Source: Nitrospirales bacterium (GTDB lineage: Bacteria; Nitrospirota; Nitrospiria; Nitrospirales; UBA8639). Taken from it: a stretch of DNA of 64,000 nucleotides. The stretch covers positions 43,932 to 107,931 of the forward strand of contig JAJDVY010000021.1 in assembly GCA_022825885.1 (NCBI GenBank), written 5' to 3'. Within the stretch, counting starts at the first letter, position 1, and every line of letters starts with the position of its first letter. The notes under the pieces were generated by a model. The model saw nothing but the letters and a program-made list of their open reading frames with translations, made no database searches and was not told the origin of the DNA. Shown piece by piece: positions 15,637 through 25,004 of this stretch. Position numbers and translations under genes: made by a program.

Positions 15637-17259
15637 TCATCCCTTCGCTCGTCGCCGCGATGGAGAAGTGTTTGCAGATATTTCTTGAACGTCCTCGAAG
15701 AACCCAAGTTGCTCGTTGTTTAGCGGTCGTTTGAAATCTGGAATGAGGTGGGATATCGCAGTGGCATCGACCCTTCCAAGTTCATGTGGTTCAAGCTTGT
15801 ATAGACCACCTCCATACACACGCCCTTCACCAAGAAGTTGTCCAGGCGTCATTTTGTTGAGTATTTCCCAGATACGGCGGATTAGCATGGGCTCGGCTTT
15901 AATCCGGGAAGCCAGGACCGGCTTCGGATACATGGCAAGATAGACGTTTGCCACAGTGGCTTTTGACTTGTTCAGAATAAACCGAAACGGACGACCCCGC
16001 TTCGAGTCGCCACGACCAAGATAGGTGCAGACAATTGGAGCTGGTGAGCGATTTTCTTGCGCGTACCATGGAATGCGATTTCTGCAGATGTAACGGTCGG
16101 GTACTCCACGAGCCTTTCCTTCTTGGAGATATTCGAAGAGTGCGGGAAAGCGTTCCTTGATTTGTGCTTCTGAAAGATGTGAGTCCAGAACAAAAAGTTG
16201 ACATTGTAATAGGGGCAACCCATCTGCGTTAACGTTAATTTCATTATCTTGTATATAACGCGGGCTTGGGAGGATTGGTTGGAACATTTCAAACGGAAGT
16301 CCACGAGCGGCTACATCTTCGGCTTTCAAAATAAAGTATTTGTTGTTTCCTGTCGCAATCCCACGTTTGATTTGGAAAAAATCCGACATGGTCGGGATGG
16401 AATGATTGGGACGGATATTTTCCATGGGGAAACGAGACCACTTGGATTCGTGAACAAGCGCCTCCACAGGGACTGTACGAACAAGCTTCGGGGTTAACAA
16501 CGTGCCACCAAAAGTAAACGTCACAGCGTGACCTTCGGGAGGGACACTCTTTCGAAACCAGACGACCGCTGAGGATACAAGCGCATCGGGAAACTGGGAG
16601 CCCTTGGGATCGAAGCGATGGATGTGAAGTAACGTGACTTTGTTCAGAAGGTAGTGCTTGACGGATCGGCCATAATTAACATCCATGAATTCGCTTGGGA
16701 TAAGCCACCCGGCAAGGCCGTCTTCAGCCATCCAAGCGTGAGAGAGACCGAGAAAGTAGCAGTAAAGGCCGGCAAGACCGCTAAGCTTCATACCACTGGT
16801 TTGAGTGGTGTGAAATTGCAAGCGAGCCTTATCGCCGCCTTGTAAATGATGGTGTCGGACATAGGGTGGGTTGCAGATGAGCAGATTAAACCATGGCATC
16901 GGTGTTTCGTTTGTGAAATCTTCCTGTTTAATAACAAGACCTGTATTTCCCCATAGCTGATTGGCTGCCTTTGCATAGCCCATGTCTATCTCAAAGCCGA
17001 GAGCTTCAACAAGTTGGTCCTGTGGAAAAACGTTCCGCAATGCGGAATAGAACGCCCCTGACCCGATAGCGGGATCGAGAAAATGTATTGCCTCCCGTAC
17101 AGAAAAAAAGCGTGACGCGTATTTGAGTATGTCAAACGCGAGGGTGGGTGGAGTTGCGAATTGACCAAGACGGTTTCGTTCCGCTTGTGTCTTGGCAGCT
17201 TCGAGTTGGGATTGAAGCATGAGGCGTTGCTTCTCAAGAGAGTCGAAAGTGTTTCCCAT
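15637..17259 (-). CDS. Type II DNA adenine-N6 methyltransferase, Eco57I/XamI-like
   Basis: This 540-residue enzyme would protect the host by methylating adenine in the target site. It has the AdoMet-binding region LGQFATPPTLAFDILKYA...FLDPAIGSGAFYSAL, catalytic motif IV NPPYVRHHHL (N-P-P-Y), and a long C-terminal target-recognition part with KRGIATGNNKYFIL. It lies two bases after the restriction gene stop. The start is put at the ATG at 17259; a TTG at 17265 is also open. Confidence 0.9.
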   Translation of the reverse strand: MGNTFDSLEKQRLMLQSQLEAAKTQAERNRLGQFATPPTLAFDILKYASRFFSVREAIHFLDPAIGSGAFYSALRNVFPQDQLVEALGFEIDMGYAKAANQLWGNTGLVIKQEDFTNETPMPWFNLLICNPPYVRHHHLQGGDKARLQFHTTQTSGMKLSGLAGLYCYFLGLSHAWMAEDGLAGWLIPSEFMDVNYGRSVKHYLLNKVTLLHIHRFDPKGSQFPDALVSSAVVWFRKSVPPEGHAVTFTFGGTLLTPKLVRTVPVEALVHESKWSRFPMENIRPNHSIPTMSDFFQIKRGIATGNNKYFILKAEDVAARGLPFEMFQPILPSPRYIQDNEINVNADGLPLLQCQLFVLDSHLSEAQIKERFPALFEYLQEGKARGVPDRYICRNRIPWYAQENRSPAPIVCTYLGRGDSKRGRPFRFILNKSKATVANVYLAMYPKPVLASRIKAEPMLIRRIWEILNKMTPGQLLGEGRVYGGGLYKLEPHELGRVDATAISHLIPDFKRPLNNEQLGFFEDVQEISANTSPSRRRAKG

Positions 17260-17261
17260 GA

Positions 17262-18221
17262 TCAAAGGCCGAATTTAGCTAAATCACCAACCCTATGTTC
17301 CCAGACCCAATCGATTTCTTCAGCCGCTTCATAACCGAGATACCCGGTATCAAAGTAGCCGCAGAGAAATAAGTTGAATTGCACTTTCTTGCCGTAGGTC
17401 GAGCGAAGTTGGGTCATTTTGACAGCCTCCTCTTTTCGGCGTTTGTTCGTGTTTGTAAAATCACCCGCTGATTTGGCTTCAAAGAAAATTGGGAAATTCC
17501 CTTTCTTCTTGCTCTTCCGCATGATGACGGTATCAATCGGGATATTTACCGTTTGGGCATTGCCTGCAAGCTTGACTGGTACATTCATCCGGAAGGAGAA
17601 CGTTCCTGGTGACATGGTATCAAAACGCAACTCATCGGTTTTTGCATACTCGTAACCGTGCGCGATCAGCCATCTTTTCATTGCAGCCAACTGTCTCTTT
17701 TCCTGGGCGTTCCGAATAATGGGATTGGCAACTGCGCCACAAAGTCGATCTGCCACGATTGTCGCTGCTCGATGAATTTCAGTTGCGCTGGGGTCCTCAG
17801 GTTGTTGAAGCCACACAAAAATGTCTGGGTCGGCCATCTTTTTTATGATTCTAACGATCTTGGTGAGTTCAAGATCAATATCCTTGGCTGACATACGCGT
17901 AGGAAATTTATTTTCCAATTCCATACGCTTGACAAGATTGGCCGAGACGTCGGCAAGACCAATCAAGCGGTCTACTGCAAGAGGAGGACAGGTTGACATA
18001 CGCAACGTGGAGAGAATTTCCGGATGCTTGCGGATGGTGACGGGGTGTATTTTGGTTAAATTTTCAGTAGAGCGAAGCGTCGCTTTAACATCCTTGGTGG
18101 TCTGAATTCGTGTGGTTCTAAAAGCTTTCGGCGCAAATGTCATGAACCACTTGTTATACATATCCACGGACTTCGCAATATCAGCTTTCCATTGATCCGG
18201 TTTGTCTGAATTGACTGCCAC
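17262..18221 (-). CDS. Type II restriction endonuclease, XamI-like
   Basis: This 319-residue protein reads AVNSDKPDQWKADIAKSVDMYNKWFMTFAPKAFRTTR, which resembles the XamI restriction endonuclease family (whose founding member cuts GTCGAC). A later FDTMSPGTFSFRMNVPVKLAGN...DTVIMRKSKKKGNFPIFFEAKSAGDFTN contains a PD-(D/E)xK-like core, here with the E-A-K portion (FFEAKSAGD). It is followed directly by its cognate methyltransferase. The GTG at 18221 with AAGG just before it is preferred over a TTG at 18242. The GTCGAC specificity is inferred by family resemblance only. Confidence 0.8.
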   Translation of the reverse strand: MAVNSDKPDQWKADIAKSVDMYNKWFMTFAPKAFRTTRIQTTKDVKATLRSTENLTKIHPVTIRKHPEILSTLRMSTCPPLAVDRLIGLADVSANLVKRMELENKFPTRMSAKDIDLELTKIVRIIKKMADPDIFVWLQQPEDPSATEIHRAATIVADRLCGAVANPIIRNAQEKRQLAAMKRWLIAHGYEYAKTDELRFDTMSPGTFSFRMNVPVKLAGNAQTVNIPIDTVIMRKSKKKGNFPIFFEAKSAGDFTNTNKRRKEEAVKMTQLRSTYGKKVQFNLFLCGYFDTGYLGYEAAEEIDWVWEHRVGDLAKFGL

Positions 18222-18466
18222 GTTGCCTTGAACCAGAAACAAACTGAATGAATATCTGGGGTATATCTATTCCCGCAACTCTTAGAAAAGAAAGTTCGAA
18301 AAGATTATAAGAGGTTCATTCTTTTCAATCAAAACATCTTTGAGACCACGGGAAATCTTCCGGAACTATTCAGAAAGCATGCCCTAAAGAATCAGGGCAG
18401 AAATCAAGAAGGCAGGTTGGTCAAGGCTTCTTCAACGTCGCCGAAAAGGGAGAAGGCCTTAAAGTC
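18222..18466. other. Intergenic region right of the restriction island
   Basis: This AT-richer stretch separates the restriction island from the core-genome YugP gene. I see no tRNA, integrase or clear direct repeat that would mark an integration boundary, and no convincing promoter. Confidence 0.4.
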
Positions 18467-19153
18467 TCACCGTCGCATGAGCATGATCCATCGCCAGATG
18501 TTCAATAGGCCGCCCAGGGACGCCGCGACGTAGGTGAGTGCGGCGGCCGTCAGGATGGTTCGCGCGCCTTCCATGTCCTTCGGCGGAATATAGTGGCCTT
18601 GCTCGAGAATCGGCAGGGCCCGGCGAAAGCTGGCATCCCATTCAACGGGCAAGGTCACCAGATGCACCAACGCGCCCATCGACATCACGGCAAGCCCGGC
18701 CAGCAACACCAACAGGCCGCCGGCCGGTGAACGGGTCAGTCCGGCGACGATGGGAATCCCAAGCATGACGAAGGATCCGACCTTTTCCGCGCCCTGCGCC
18801 AACCTGATGAGTTTCGTGCGTTCGTGCAGCGGACCGTATCCGGTTCGATCCTGGATGGCGTGTCCCACTTCGTGGGCCGCAACCGTCACCGCGGTCAACG
18901 ACTTGCCGTTGTAATGATCCGGAATCAACCGGACGATTTTCGCCTGCGGGTCATAGTGATCCCCGAGTTCCGTGGTCTCGACCCGCACGTGCGCCATCTC
19001 AAACCGGTCAAGCAAATGCCTGGCCAGCTCCCCGCCCGTGCCCGAGTAGTCCTCACGATGCCCGCGATGTTTGTTGAAGACCCATTTGGTCCACAACTGC
19101 GGACCGATCAACACGGCCAGGATCAGGAGCAACAGGAAAATGCCTCGTATCAT
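18467..19153 (-). CDS. YugP-type neutral zinc metallopeptidase, membrane bound
   Basis: The 228-residue product has an N-terminal membrane helix, the zinc motif AAHEVGHAIQD (HExxH, about residue 93), and two or three more hydrophobic segments (KVGSFVMLGIPIVAGL, LLVLLAGLAVMSMGALVHLVTLPVEW, and a C-terminal helix). A conserved LPVEWDASFRRA follows. This is the pattern and length of the YugP/DUF2265 family. Substrates are unknown. The ribosome-binding site GAGGGGGCACA is part of a family B repeat located just upstream. Confidence 0.87.
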   Translation of the reverse strand: MIRGIFLLLLILAVLIGPQLWTKWVFNKHRGHREDYSGTGGELARHLLDRFEMAHVRVETTELGDHYDPQAKIVRLIPDHYNGKSLTAVTVAAHEVGHAIQDRTGYGPLHERTKLIRLAQGAEKVGSFVMLGIPIVAGLTRSPAGGLLVLLAGLAVMSMGALVHLVTLPVEWDASFRRALPILEQGHYIPPKDMEGARTILTAAALTYVAASLGGLLNIWRWIMLMRR

Positions 19154-19157
19154 TGTG

Positions 19158-19194
19158 CCCCCTCACCCTGCCCTCTCCCACGGTGAGGAGAGGG
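19158..19194. repeat. Family B palindromic repeat upstream of the YugP gene
   Basis: A C-rich arm CCCCCTCACCCTGCCCTCTCC is followed by an 8-bp perfect stem CCCTCTCC (19171-19178) and GGAGAGGG (19187-19194). On the minus strand the C-rich arm becomes the Shine-Dalgarno of the YugP gene. Confidence 0.75.
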
Positions 19195-19253
19195 TTCTAT
19201 AAGGCTATTCAATGCAATGGCAGTTTGAGACATCGTAGGTCGATGAGACCGGG

Positions 19254-19281
19254 GTAGGGATCAACGATCGTTAATCCCTAC
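19254..19281. repeat. Family C palindrome, intergenic copy
   Basis: GTAGGGATCAACGATCG followed by TTAATCCCTAC is a near-perfect 28-base palindrome centred on CGATCG. A second copy lies inside tyrA at 36968-36991. Confidence 0.7.
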
Positions 19282-19315
19282 GTTAATCCACCTCGTGCGG
19301 GGATGAGCCCCATGG

Positions 19316-20791
19316 CTACGACGAGCAACTCACCACGATCTGTTTGCCCCAATCCGGCGGCGGGGCGGCATATTCGTGCATCCCGGGTTGATCATCGAAC
19401 GGGTGACGCAGCAGTTCACGAAGGCGGTCGATCTCGGAATAGTCCCGGTGCCGGCTCGCCCGTTCAATCGCGATTTGGACCAGATAATTTCTCAGCACGT
19501 ATTTGGGATTGCAGGCATCCATGAGCGCCTTGCGTTCGGCGTCCACGCTGCGCTCGGCTTTGAGCCGCGCGCGATACCGGTCCGCCCACCAGTCGAATCC
19601 GTCCCGGTCCAGGAACTGATCCCGCAGGTGCCCGTTCGCCGCGGGGTCCTCCTGGTTGAAGGCTCCAAGCGCCCGGAAGAAGTTCGTGTAGTCCACGTGG
19701 TTGCCGTGCATGAGCGCGAGTACGTCGCGCCGGAGTTTGTCGTCGCCCTCCCGGGTTTCTTTCAGTCCCAATTTGGCCTGCATCAAGTCCGTATAGGTCT
19801 GTTGCATGGTGGCTTCATAGATCTCGGGAGCCCCAAGCACGTCGGCTTCCTCCACCAGAGGTGACAGGGCCTGCGCAATCGCCCGGACGTTCCAATACCC
19901 GATATCCGGCTGGTTCTGAAACGAGTAGCGGCCATGATGATCGGAATGATTGGGAATGAACCCCGGGTTGAAATCATCCATGAAGCCATAGGGTCCATAG
20001 TCGAGGGTCAGCCCCAGGACGGACATGTTGTCGGTGTTCATGACCCCGTGCGCCCAGCCCACTGCCTGCCATTGAGCAATCAGCCTGCCCGTCCGTTCGG
20101 CCACCTCACGCAGCAGGCGCGCGTAAGGGTCCGGACCGACGACGAGATGCGGGAAATGTCCGGCCAGCACGTAATCCGCCAAGGTTTTGATGTGCTCGTA
20201 CTGACGGCGATAAAAGAAGACTTCAAACGTCCCGAACCGGACGTGGCTCGGGGCCATCCGCACGAGCATGGCTCCGGTCTCCACGCTTTCCCGCAGCACG
20301 GCTTCATCGCTGCCGATGAGACATAAGGACCGGGTCGTCGGGATGCCCAAACCGTGCATCGCTTCACCGCACAAATATTCCCGTATCGTCGAACGAAGCA
20401 CCGCCCGGCCGTCTCCGTCGCGTGAAAAGCGCGTCATCCCCGCACCCTTCAGGTGCAGGTCCCACTTCTCACCCCGGCTATTGCAGACTTCGCCCAGCAG
20501 CACCGCCCGGCCGTCTCCAAGCGGCGATACGTAGTGACCGAATTGGTGACCGGCATACAGCATGGCAATGGACTCACTCCCCGGCAGAAGGAGTTTGCCG
20601 CCCATCGCCTCATGGAACTCCGGACGTTTGGCTTCGTCCGGGTCCAGATCGATCAAGGCCGCTGCCAATGGATTGAAACTGACCAGATGGGAGGATTCGA
20701 AACCCGTGGGCATCACCCGTTCAAAGAAGACGTCGGGCAGCCGGGCATAGGTATTGTCGAAATTCAGTGTTTCGAGTTTCCGCACGTGCAC
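19316..20791 (-). CDS. selO: Protein adenylyltransferase SelO (YdiU)
   Basis: SelO is a pseudokinase-fold enzyme that attaches AMP to Ser/Thr/Tyr side chains and protects against oxidative stress. The 491-residue product carries LYAGHQFGHYVSPLGDGRAVLLGE, WDLHLKGAGMTRFSRDGDGRAVLRSTIREYLC, GVMNTDNMSVLGLTLDYGPYGFMDDF with the metal-binding Asn and Asp, and a C-terminus ending VSCSS, where the conserved Cys replaces the selenocysteine of animal SelO. Length is normal. It starts with GTG (20791 or 20785), without a clear ribosome-binding site. Confidence 0.95.
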   Translation of the reverse strand: MHVRKLETLNFDNTYARLPDVFFERVMPTGFESSHLVSFNPLAAALIDLDPDEAKRPEFHEAMGGKLLLPGSESIAMLYAGHQFGHYVSPLGDGRAVLLGEVCNSRGEKWDLHLKGAGMTRFSRDGDGRAVLRSTIREYLCGEAMHGLGIPTTRSLCLIGSDEAVLRESVETGAMLVRMAPSHVRFGTFEVFFYRRQYEHIKTLADYVLAGHFPHLVVGPDPYARLLREVAERTGRLIAQWQAVGWAHGVMNTDNMSVLGLTLDYGPYGFMDDFNPGFIPNHSDHHGRYSFQNQPDIGYWNVRAIAQALSPLVEEADVLGAPEIYEATMQQTYTDLMQAKLGLKETREGDDKLRRDVLALMHGNHVDYTNFFRALGAFNQEDPAANGHLRDQFLDRDGFDWWADRYRARLKAERSVDAERKALMDACNPKYVLRNYLVQIAIERASRHRDYSEIDRLRELLRHPFDDQPGMHEYAAPPPDWGKQIVVSCSS

Positions 20792-21230
20792 CGTTCTTGA
20801 AGGAAGAGGCCTTGGGCAAGCAGCCTCTTCACCTGCTCCCCTGTTTTCTGCGTCAATGTCATGATCCTTTCTGCCGACGTGCTTCTATCATGTCCTCACA
20901 GGCTTGACCTGCGCAACTTTCACGACATCGCTCTCCTGACTTTACGTTCCCACCGGACACGTCTCTTCGACCACTTGCGAAATCGTTATGTATTCGTCAA
21001 CTTGGTGGAGATCAGAGACACCATCGACTTCAAAGACACGGTCCGCCACGGCCGGTATTTCCTTCGCTACGCTCAAGACAGGCATGGTGCCCAGAATGAC
21101 CCGGTGCGACCCTGTGCTGTGGCGGCCGCCGGCCGCCCATTCATCTCTGGCGAAGAGTTTGCGAATGAGTGAATGCGGACAGGAATGACAGAAACATTCG
21201 GCGGCACAACGCGATAAAAAGGCACAACGC
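20792..21230. other. Intergenic region between selO and the glycosyltransferase gene
   Basis: No convincing gene is seen. Short frames exist on both strands (a 103-codon plus frame at 20861-21172) but are compositionally uneven and have no family motifs. A degenerate family A repeat, CCTTCGCTACGCTCAAGACAGG, lies at 21063-21084. The region may hold decayed coding sequence. Confidence 0.4.
21063..21084 (-). repeat. Family A mini-repeat, degenerate copy
   Basis: CCTTCGCTACGCTCAAGACAGG matches the reverse complement of the family A unit (CCTGTCCTGAGC...CGAAGG) with two or three changes. Confidence 0.55.
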
Positions 21231-22409
21231 TTGGATACCTCGCACTCACAGACGTATGACGACATCGAACGGAACGACCGGCGACGGTCACTCTCCATCG
21301 TGGTGCCGACGTTTCGCGAAGCCGCCAACATTCCGGCCCTGGTGGAACGCATATATGAGGCGTTGTCCGACAACGGTATCGAGTGGGAATTGATACTGGT
21401 GGACGACGATTCCAACGACGGCAGCGAAGACATCGCGGCGGACATGTCGCAACGCCTGCCCGTGCGCATGGTGACCCGCCGCCGGGGGCCTCGGGACTTG
21501 TCCCTGTCGGTGATCGAAGGCATTCGTCTGTGTCGTTTCGATACGTTGGTCGTGATGGATGCCGACCTGTCGCATCAACCCGAACACATCGTCGATCTGC
21601 TGGAGGCCCTGGACGACGACTGCGACATGGTGGTCGGCAGCCGCTATGCACCCGGTGGCGGCGTGGACCGTTCCTGGAGTCTTTACCGCGTGGTGAATTC
21701 GCGGCTGGCAACGTGGCTGGCCCGCCCCCTGGTTGACTGCGCCGACCCCATGACCGGTTTCTTCGCCACCCGCCGCAGCTCATTGCCGGATCTCCGGAAC
21801 TTGCGGCCCGTGGGCTACAAAATCGCCCTCGAACTCATGGTGCGAGGACGCCTGCGGGTCAGGGAAGTTCCCATCGACTTCCGCGACCGCAACGTGGGGT
21901 TCAGCAAGATGAACTGGCGTCAGCAGATCAACGCCGTTCGCCACCTGTCCCGTCTGTACGCCTCGACGTTCAATTGTCCGGCAACGATGGTGTGTTTCGG
22001 ACTCGTGGGAGCCAGCGGCTTCGTCATCGATATCGGTGGTTATCTTTCCCTGCAAGGGCTCGGCGTCGAACATCGCCTGGCGCGTGTCCTGTCCTTCTGG
22101 CCGGCAGTCAGTTGGAACTGGTACCTCCATCGAACGATCACGTTTCGGGATCGCCCGCGGCAGCCTCGTGCACGCCAATGGGTCACGTTCGTGGGCAGCA
22201 GTCTTCTCGGGCTCGTCGTGAACGTCGGGAGCTACGCCTTACTGGCCGGCTGGGTGGAGTTCTTCGCCCGCAACCGATTGCTTGCGTTTATCTGCGGCGT
22301 CGGTCTGGGCGGTATCGTCAATTTCCTGTTTGCCAACCTGTACGTTTACCGTCTATTTTCTGTTCCGACACGCAGCCCCGAATCCGGAGAGGGCTCAACG
22401 GAACCTTGA
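21231..22409 (+). CDS. Dolichol-phosphate-mannose-synthase-like glycosyltransferase with GtrA domain
   Basis: The 392-residue product has an N-terminal GT2 domain (about 20-250): LSIVVPTFREAANIPALVERI, ILVDDDSNDGSED, VVMDADLSHQPEHI (metal-binding DAD) and VVGSRYAPGGG. It is followed by a GtrA-like membrane domain of about four helices (about 255-385). Such fusions make polyprenyl-phosphate-linked mannose or glucose at the inner membrane and help flip it. It starts with TTG, with AAAGG upstream; no other in-frame start precedes the GT2 fold. The two following genes encode candidate acceptor-side enzymes. Confidence 0.88.
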   Translation: MDTSHSQTYDDIERNDRRRSLSIVVPTFREAANIPALVERIYEALSDNGIEWELILVDDDSNDGSEDIAADMSQRLPVRMVTRRRGPRDLSLSVIEGIRLCRFDTLVVMDADLSHQPEHIVDLLEALDDDCDMVVGSRYAPGGGVDRSWSLYRVVNSRLATWLARPLVDCADPMTGFFATRRSSLPDLRNLRPVGYKIALELMVRGRLRVREVPIDFRDRNVGFSKMNWRQQINAVRHLSRLYASTFNCPATMVCFGLVGASGFVIDIGGYLSLQGLGVEHRLARVLSFWPAVSWNWYLHRTITFRDRPRQPRARQWVTFVGSSLLGLVVNVGSYALLAGWVEFFARNRLLAFICGVGLGGIVNFLFANLYVYRLFSVPTRSPESGEGSTEP

Positions 22410-22451
22410 CCCCGAACTGCACATGGCTCTCCCACGGAACCGGGAAACCCC

Positions 22452-25004
22452 ATGAAGAAGAAAAGCCCGAAGCTGACGCGCCGTGAGAAACTGGCCATAG
22501 AGCAAGCGGCCTCGCAACAGGCGGGTCTGTCCGGCAGCGAAACCGGATGGTCATCGCACTCCCGCTTGTCTTCCGAATTACACGAGATCTCAAGGTTCAC
22601 CGTACTGGGAGCGTTGGCGGTCGGCCTGATGATAGCCGTCAGTTACCTGCCGGTGCTGCAAGCCGGGTTCGTGTGGGACGACACGATTTTCGTCGAAGAG
22701 CCGGTGATCCACGCGTGGTCAGGCCTGTGGAGCATCTGGTTCGATCCTGCGGAAATCAAGAAAGAGGGACATTACTGGCCCATTGTCTATACGAGCTTCT
22801 GGCTGGAGCACAAGCTGTGGGGCCTGGCCCCCCTGGGTTACCACGTCGTCAACCTGGCGTTGCACTGGATCAATGCACTGCTGGTGTGGCTTCTGCTCGC
22901 GCGACTGGCCGTACCCGGTGCCTGGGCCGTGGCCGCGATATTCGCGGTGCATCCGCTACACGTCGAGTCGGTGGCTTGGGTCATCGAGCGTAAAGATCTC
23001 CTGTCCTCGCTGTTCTACCTCAGCGCATTCCTGACTTGGACGCGCTACGTGGAAGCACCCACCTGGCGCCGCTACTGGCTGGCCCTGGCCTTGTTCATCG
23101 CGGGCCTCTTGTCCAAATCCGTGGTCGTCACTTTTCCCGCGGCGCTGCTGGTGTGGCACTGGTGGCAACGGGGACGGCTCACCGCTCTCGACCTGCGGCG
23201 CCTGGCGCCGTTCTTCATCGTCGGGCTGGGCGTCACCCTGGGAGACCTGTGGTATTACACCAACCGGGAAGTGCTGTCGCTGGACTACTCCATCATCGAA
23301 CGGGTCCTGATTGCATCCCGTGCATTGGCATTCTATGTCGGCAAGCTCCTGTGGCCCACGGACCTGATGGTGATCTACCCGCTCTGGGAGATCCGCGTGA
23401 ACGACCCGCTGGGCTGGGCGTTTGTGGCAACCGCGGTGGCCGTCCCGGTCCTCTTGTGGCTGGCCCGTCATCGCCTGGGGCGAGGCCCGCTGGCGGCCAT
23501 GGCATTTTTCACGATCACGCTGTCACCGGCACTGGGGTTCGTGGACTACGGCTACATGCAGTTTGCCTTTGTCGCCGACCGCTTCCAGTACCTGGCCGGC
23601 ATCGGGTTTATAGCAGCGATCATCGGAGGCCTGGCCCATACTGCGAGCCGTCTGCCGCATGTGCCCGTGATGGCTACCGGAGCGGCGTTGGCCGTCGTAC
23701 TGGCAATCCTGGGTACAATGACGTGGACCCAGTCCGCCATCTACCGGGACGAGGTCGCATTCTTCGGCTACATCATCGAACGAAACCCCGCGGCACGGGG
23801 CGCCTACATGAACTTCGTCAACGCCCTGCACCTGGCGGGTCGCGAGGAGGAGGCATTGGACGCCGCCCACAAGGCCGTGACCCTGTATCCGGATTCTGCC
23901 GAGGCGCACTCCAGTGTGTCTTTTGGCCTTATCCAGCAGCAGCGTTTTGCCGAAGCCGAAAGCCATGCGCGCCGCGCGCTGGAGATCGACCCGCGCCTGA
24001 TCAATGCGAACCAGAACCTCGGTGAGGCGCTACGGCGGTCCGGGCGGTATGAAGAGGCGGTGGAAGCGTACCGCAAGGCGCTCAAGCTCGACTCGAACTA
24101 CGCGCTGGCGCATGCCGGATTGGGCGATGCGCTGTTCTCTATGCAACGCCACGAGGAGGCTGTGGCCACGCTGGAACGGGCGCTTTCCCTGGGAATAAAG
24201 CCGAAGATGACGGTGGGCGTCCGGAATCGCATGGGCGAGGCCCTCGAGATCTTGGGACGGCTGGATGAAGCCGCCGCGCAGTACCAACGCGTGTTGGCCA
24301 TCCAGCCGCTCCACCCGACAACGCTGACGAGACTGGCAAATGTTCGACACGCACAGGGACGCAACCGGGAAGCCGACGATTACCTGCGTCAATTACGGGA
24401 TTCGCACCTCAATGACGCCAAAACGCTCCTGATGGCGGCTGACGAACTGCGCAAAAAGCAACGGTACGAGGAAGCCATTGACTTCTATCGTGCGATCCTC
24501 GACATCGATCAGGACTCCGGCAATGCCCATGCAGGGCTGGGACACGTGCAGTTCGCCGTCGAGCGCTATGAAGAGGCCTTCGCTTCGCTGACCCGTTCCT
24601 TGACACTGGAGCCGGAGTCGTCCGCCACCCCGATCCGGCACCTTATTGCAGGCAGAGCAGCACAAGCGTTAGATCGGGTTGCAACCGCGTCGGAACACTT
24701 CGAACGCGCAGTGGACCTGGACCCGGACAACTTCACGGCTCTGGACTATTTGGCTCTGATCCGTTTCGAGCAGAAGCGTTACCGTGAAGCCCACGAGCTC
24801 TATCGCAAGATGATTGTTCGCCAACCCGACAACGCGCAAACCCATGCCAATCTGGGCGCGACCCTGTACCACCTGGACCGATCCGCCGAGGCCCTCGGGA
24901 GCTTCAATCGCGCCCTGGAACTGGACCCGGACCTGGCCGCGGCGCGTACCGGGCGCGAGGCCGCCCAGGCGCGTCTGGCAAAACCCCAGGTATCAAAGCC
25001 TTGA
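22452..25004 (+). CDS. TMTC-like membrane glycosyltransferase with C-terminal TPR array (large)
   Basis: The 850-residue protein has a multi-helix membrane half (about 50-430) and a TPR half (about 435-840) with roughly ten repeats. The first periplasmic loop begins AGFVWDDTIFVEEP; an acidic DD pair at this position is typical of GT-C enzymes. HPLHVESVAWVIERKDLLSS and GFVDYGYMQFAFVADRFQYL are also seen in animal TMTC O-mannosyltransferases and bacterial relatives (DUF1736-like). It likely uses a polyprenyl-phosphate sugar to modify exported proteins. The next gene is a paralogue beginning inside its stop codon. Confidence 0.78.
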   Translation: MKKKSPKLTRREKLAIEQAASQQAGLSGSETGWSSHSRLSSELHEISRFTVLGALAVGLMIAVSYLPVLQAGFVWDDTIFVEEPVIHAWSGLWSIWFDPAEIKKEGHYWPIVYTSFWLEHKLWGLAPLGYHVVNLALHWINALLVWLLLARLAVPGAWAVAAIFAVHPLHVESVAWVIERKDLLSSLFYLSAFLTWTRYVEAPTWRRYWLALALFIAGLLSKSVVVTFPAALLVWHWWQRGRLTALDLRRLAPFFIVGLGVTLGDLWYYTNREVLSLDYSIIERVLIASRALAFYVGKLLWPTDLMVIYPLWEIRVNDPLGWAFVATAVAVPVLLWLARHRLGRGPLAAMAFFTITLSPALGFVDYGYMQFAFVADRFQYLAGIGFIAAIIGGLAHTASRLPHVPVMATGAALAVVLAILGTMTWTQSAIYRDEVAFFGYIIERNPAARGAYMNFVNALHLAGREEEALDAAHKAVTLYPDSAEAHSSVSFGLIQQQRFAEAESHARRALEIDPRLINANQNLGEALRRSGRYEEAVEAYRKALKLDSNYALAHAGLGDALFSMQRHEEAVATLERALSLGIKPKMTVGVRNRMGEALEILGRLDEAAAQYQRVLAIQPLHPTTLTRLANVRHAQGRNREADDYLRQLRDSHLNDAKTLLMAADELRKKQRYEEAIDFYRAILDIDQDSGNAHAGLGHVQFAVERYEEAFASLTRSLTLEPESSATPIRHLIAGRAAQALDRVATASEHFERAVDLDPDNFTALDYLALIRFEQKRYREAHELYRKMIVRQPDNAQTHANLGATLYHLDRSAEALGSFNRALELDPDLAAARTGREAAQARLAKPQVSKP

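Noticed and set aside
21073..21783. Minus-strand frame opposite the start of the glycosyltransferase gene
   Set aside because: It is antisense to the GT2 domain, Arg/Pro-rich and without motifs.
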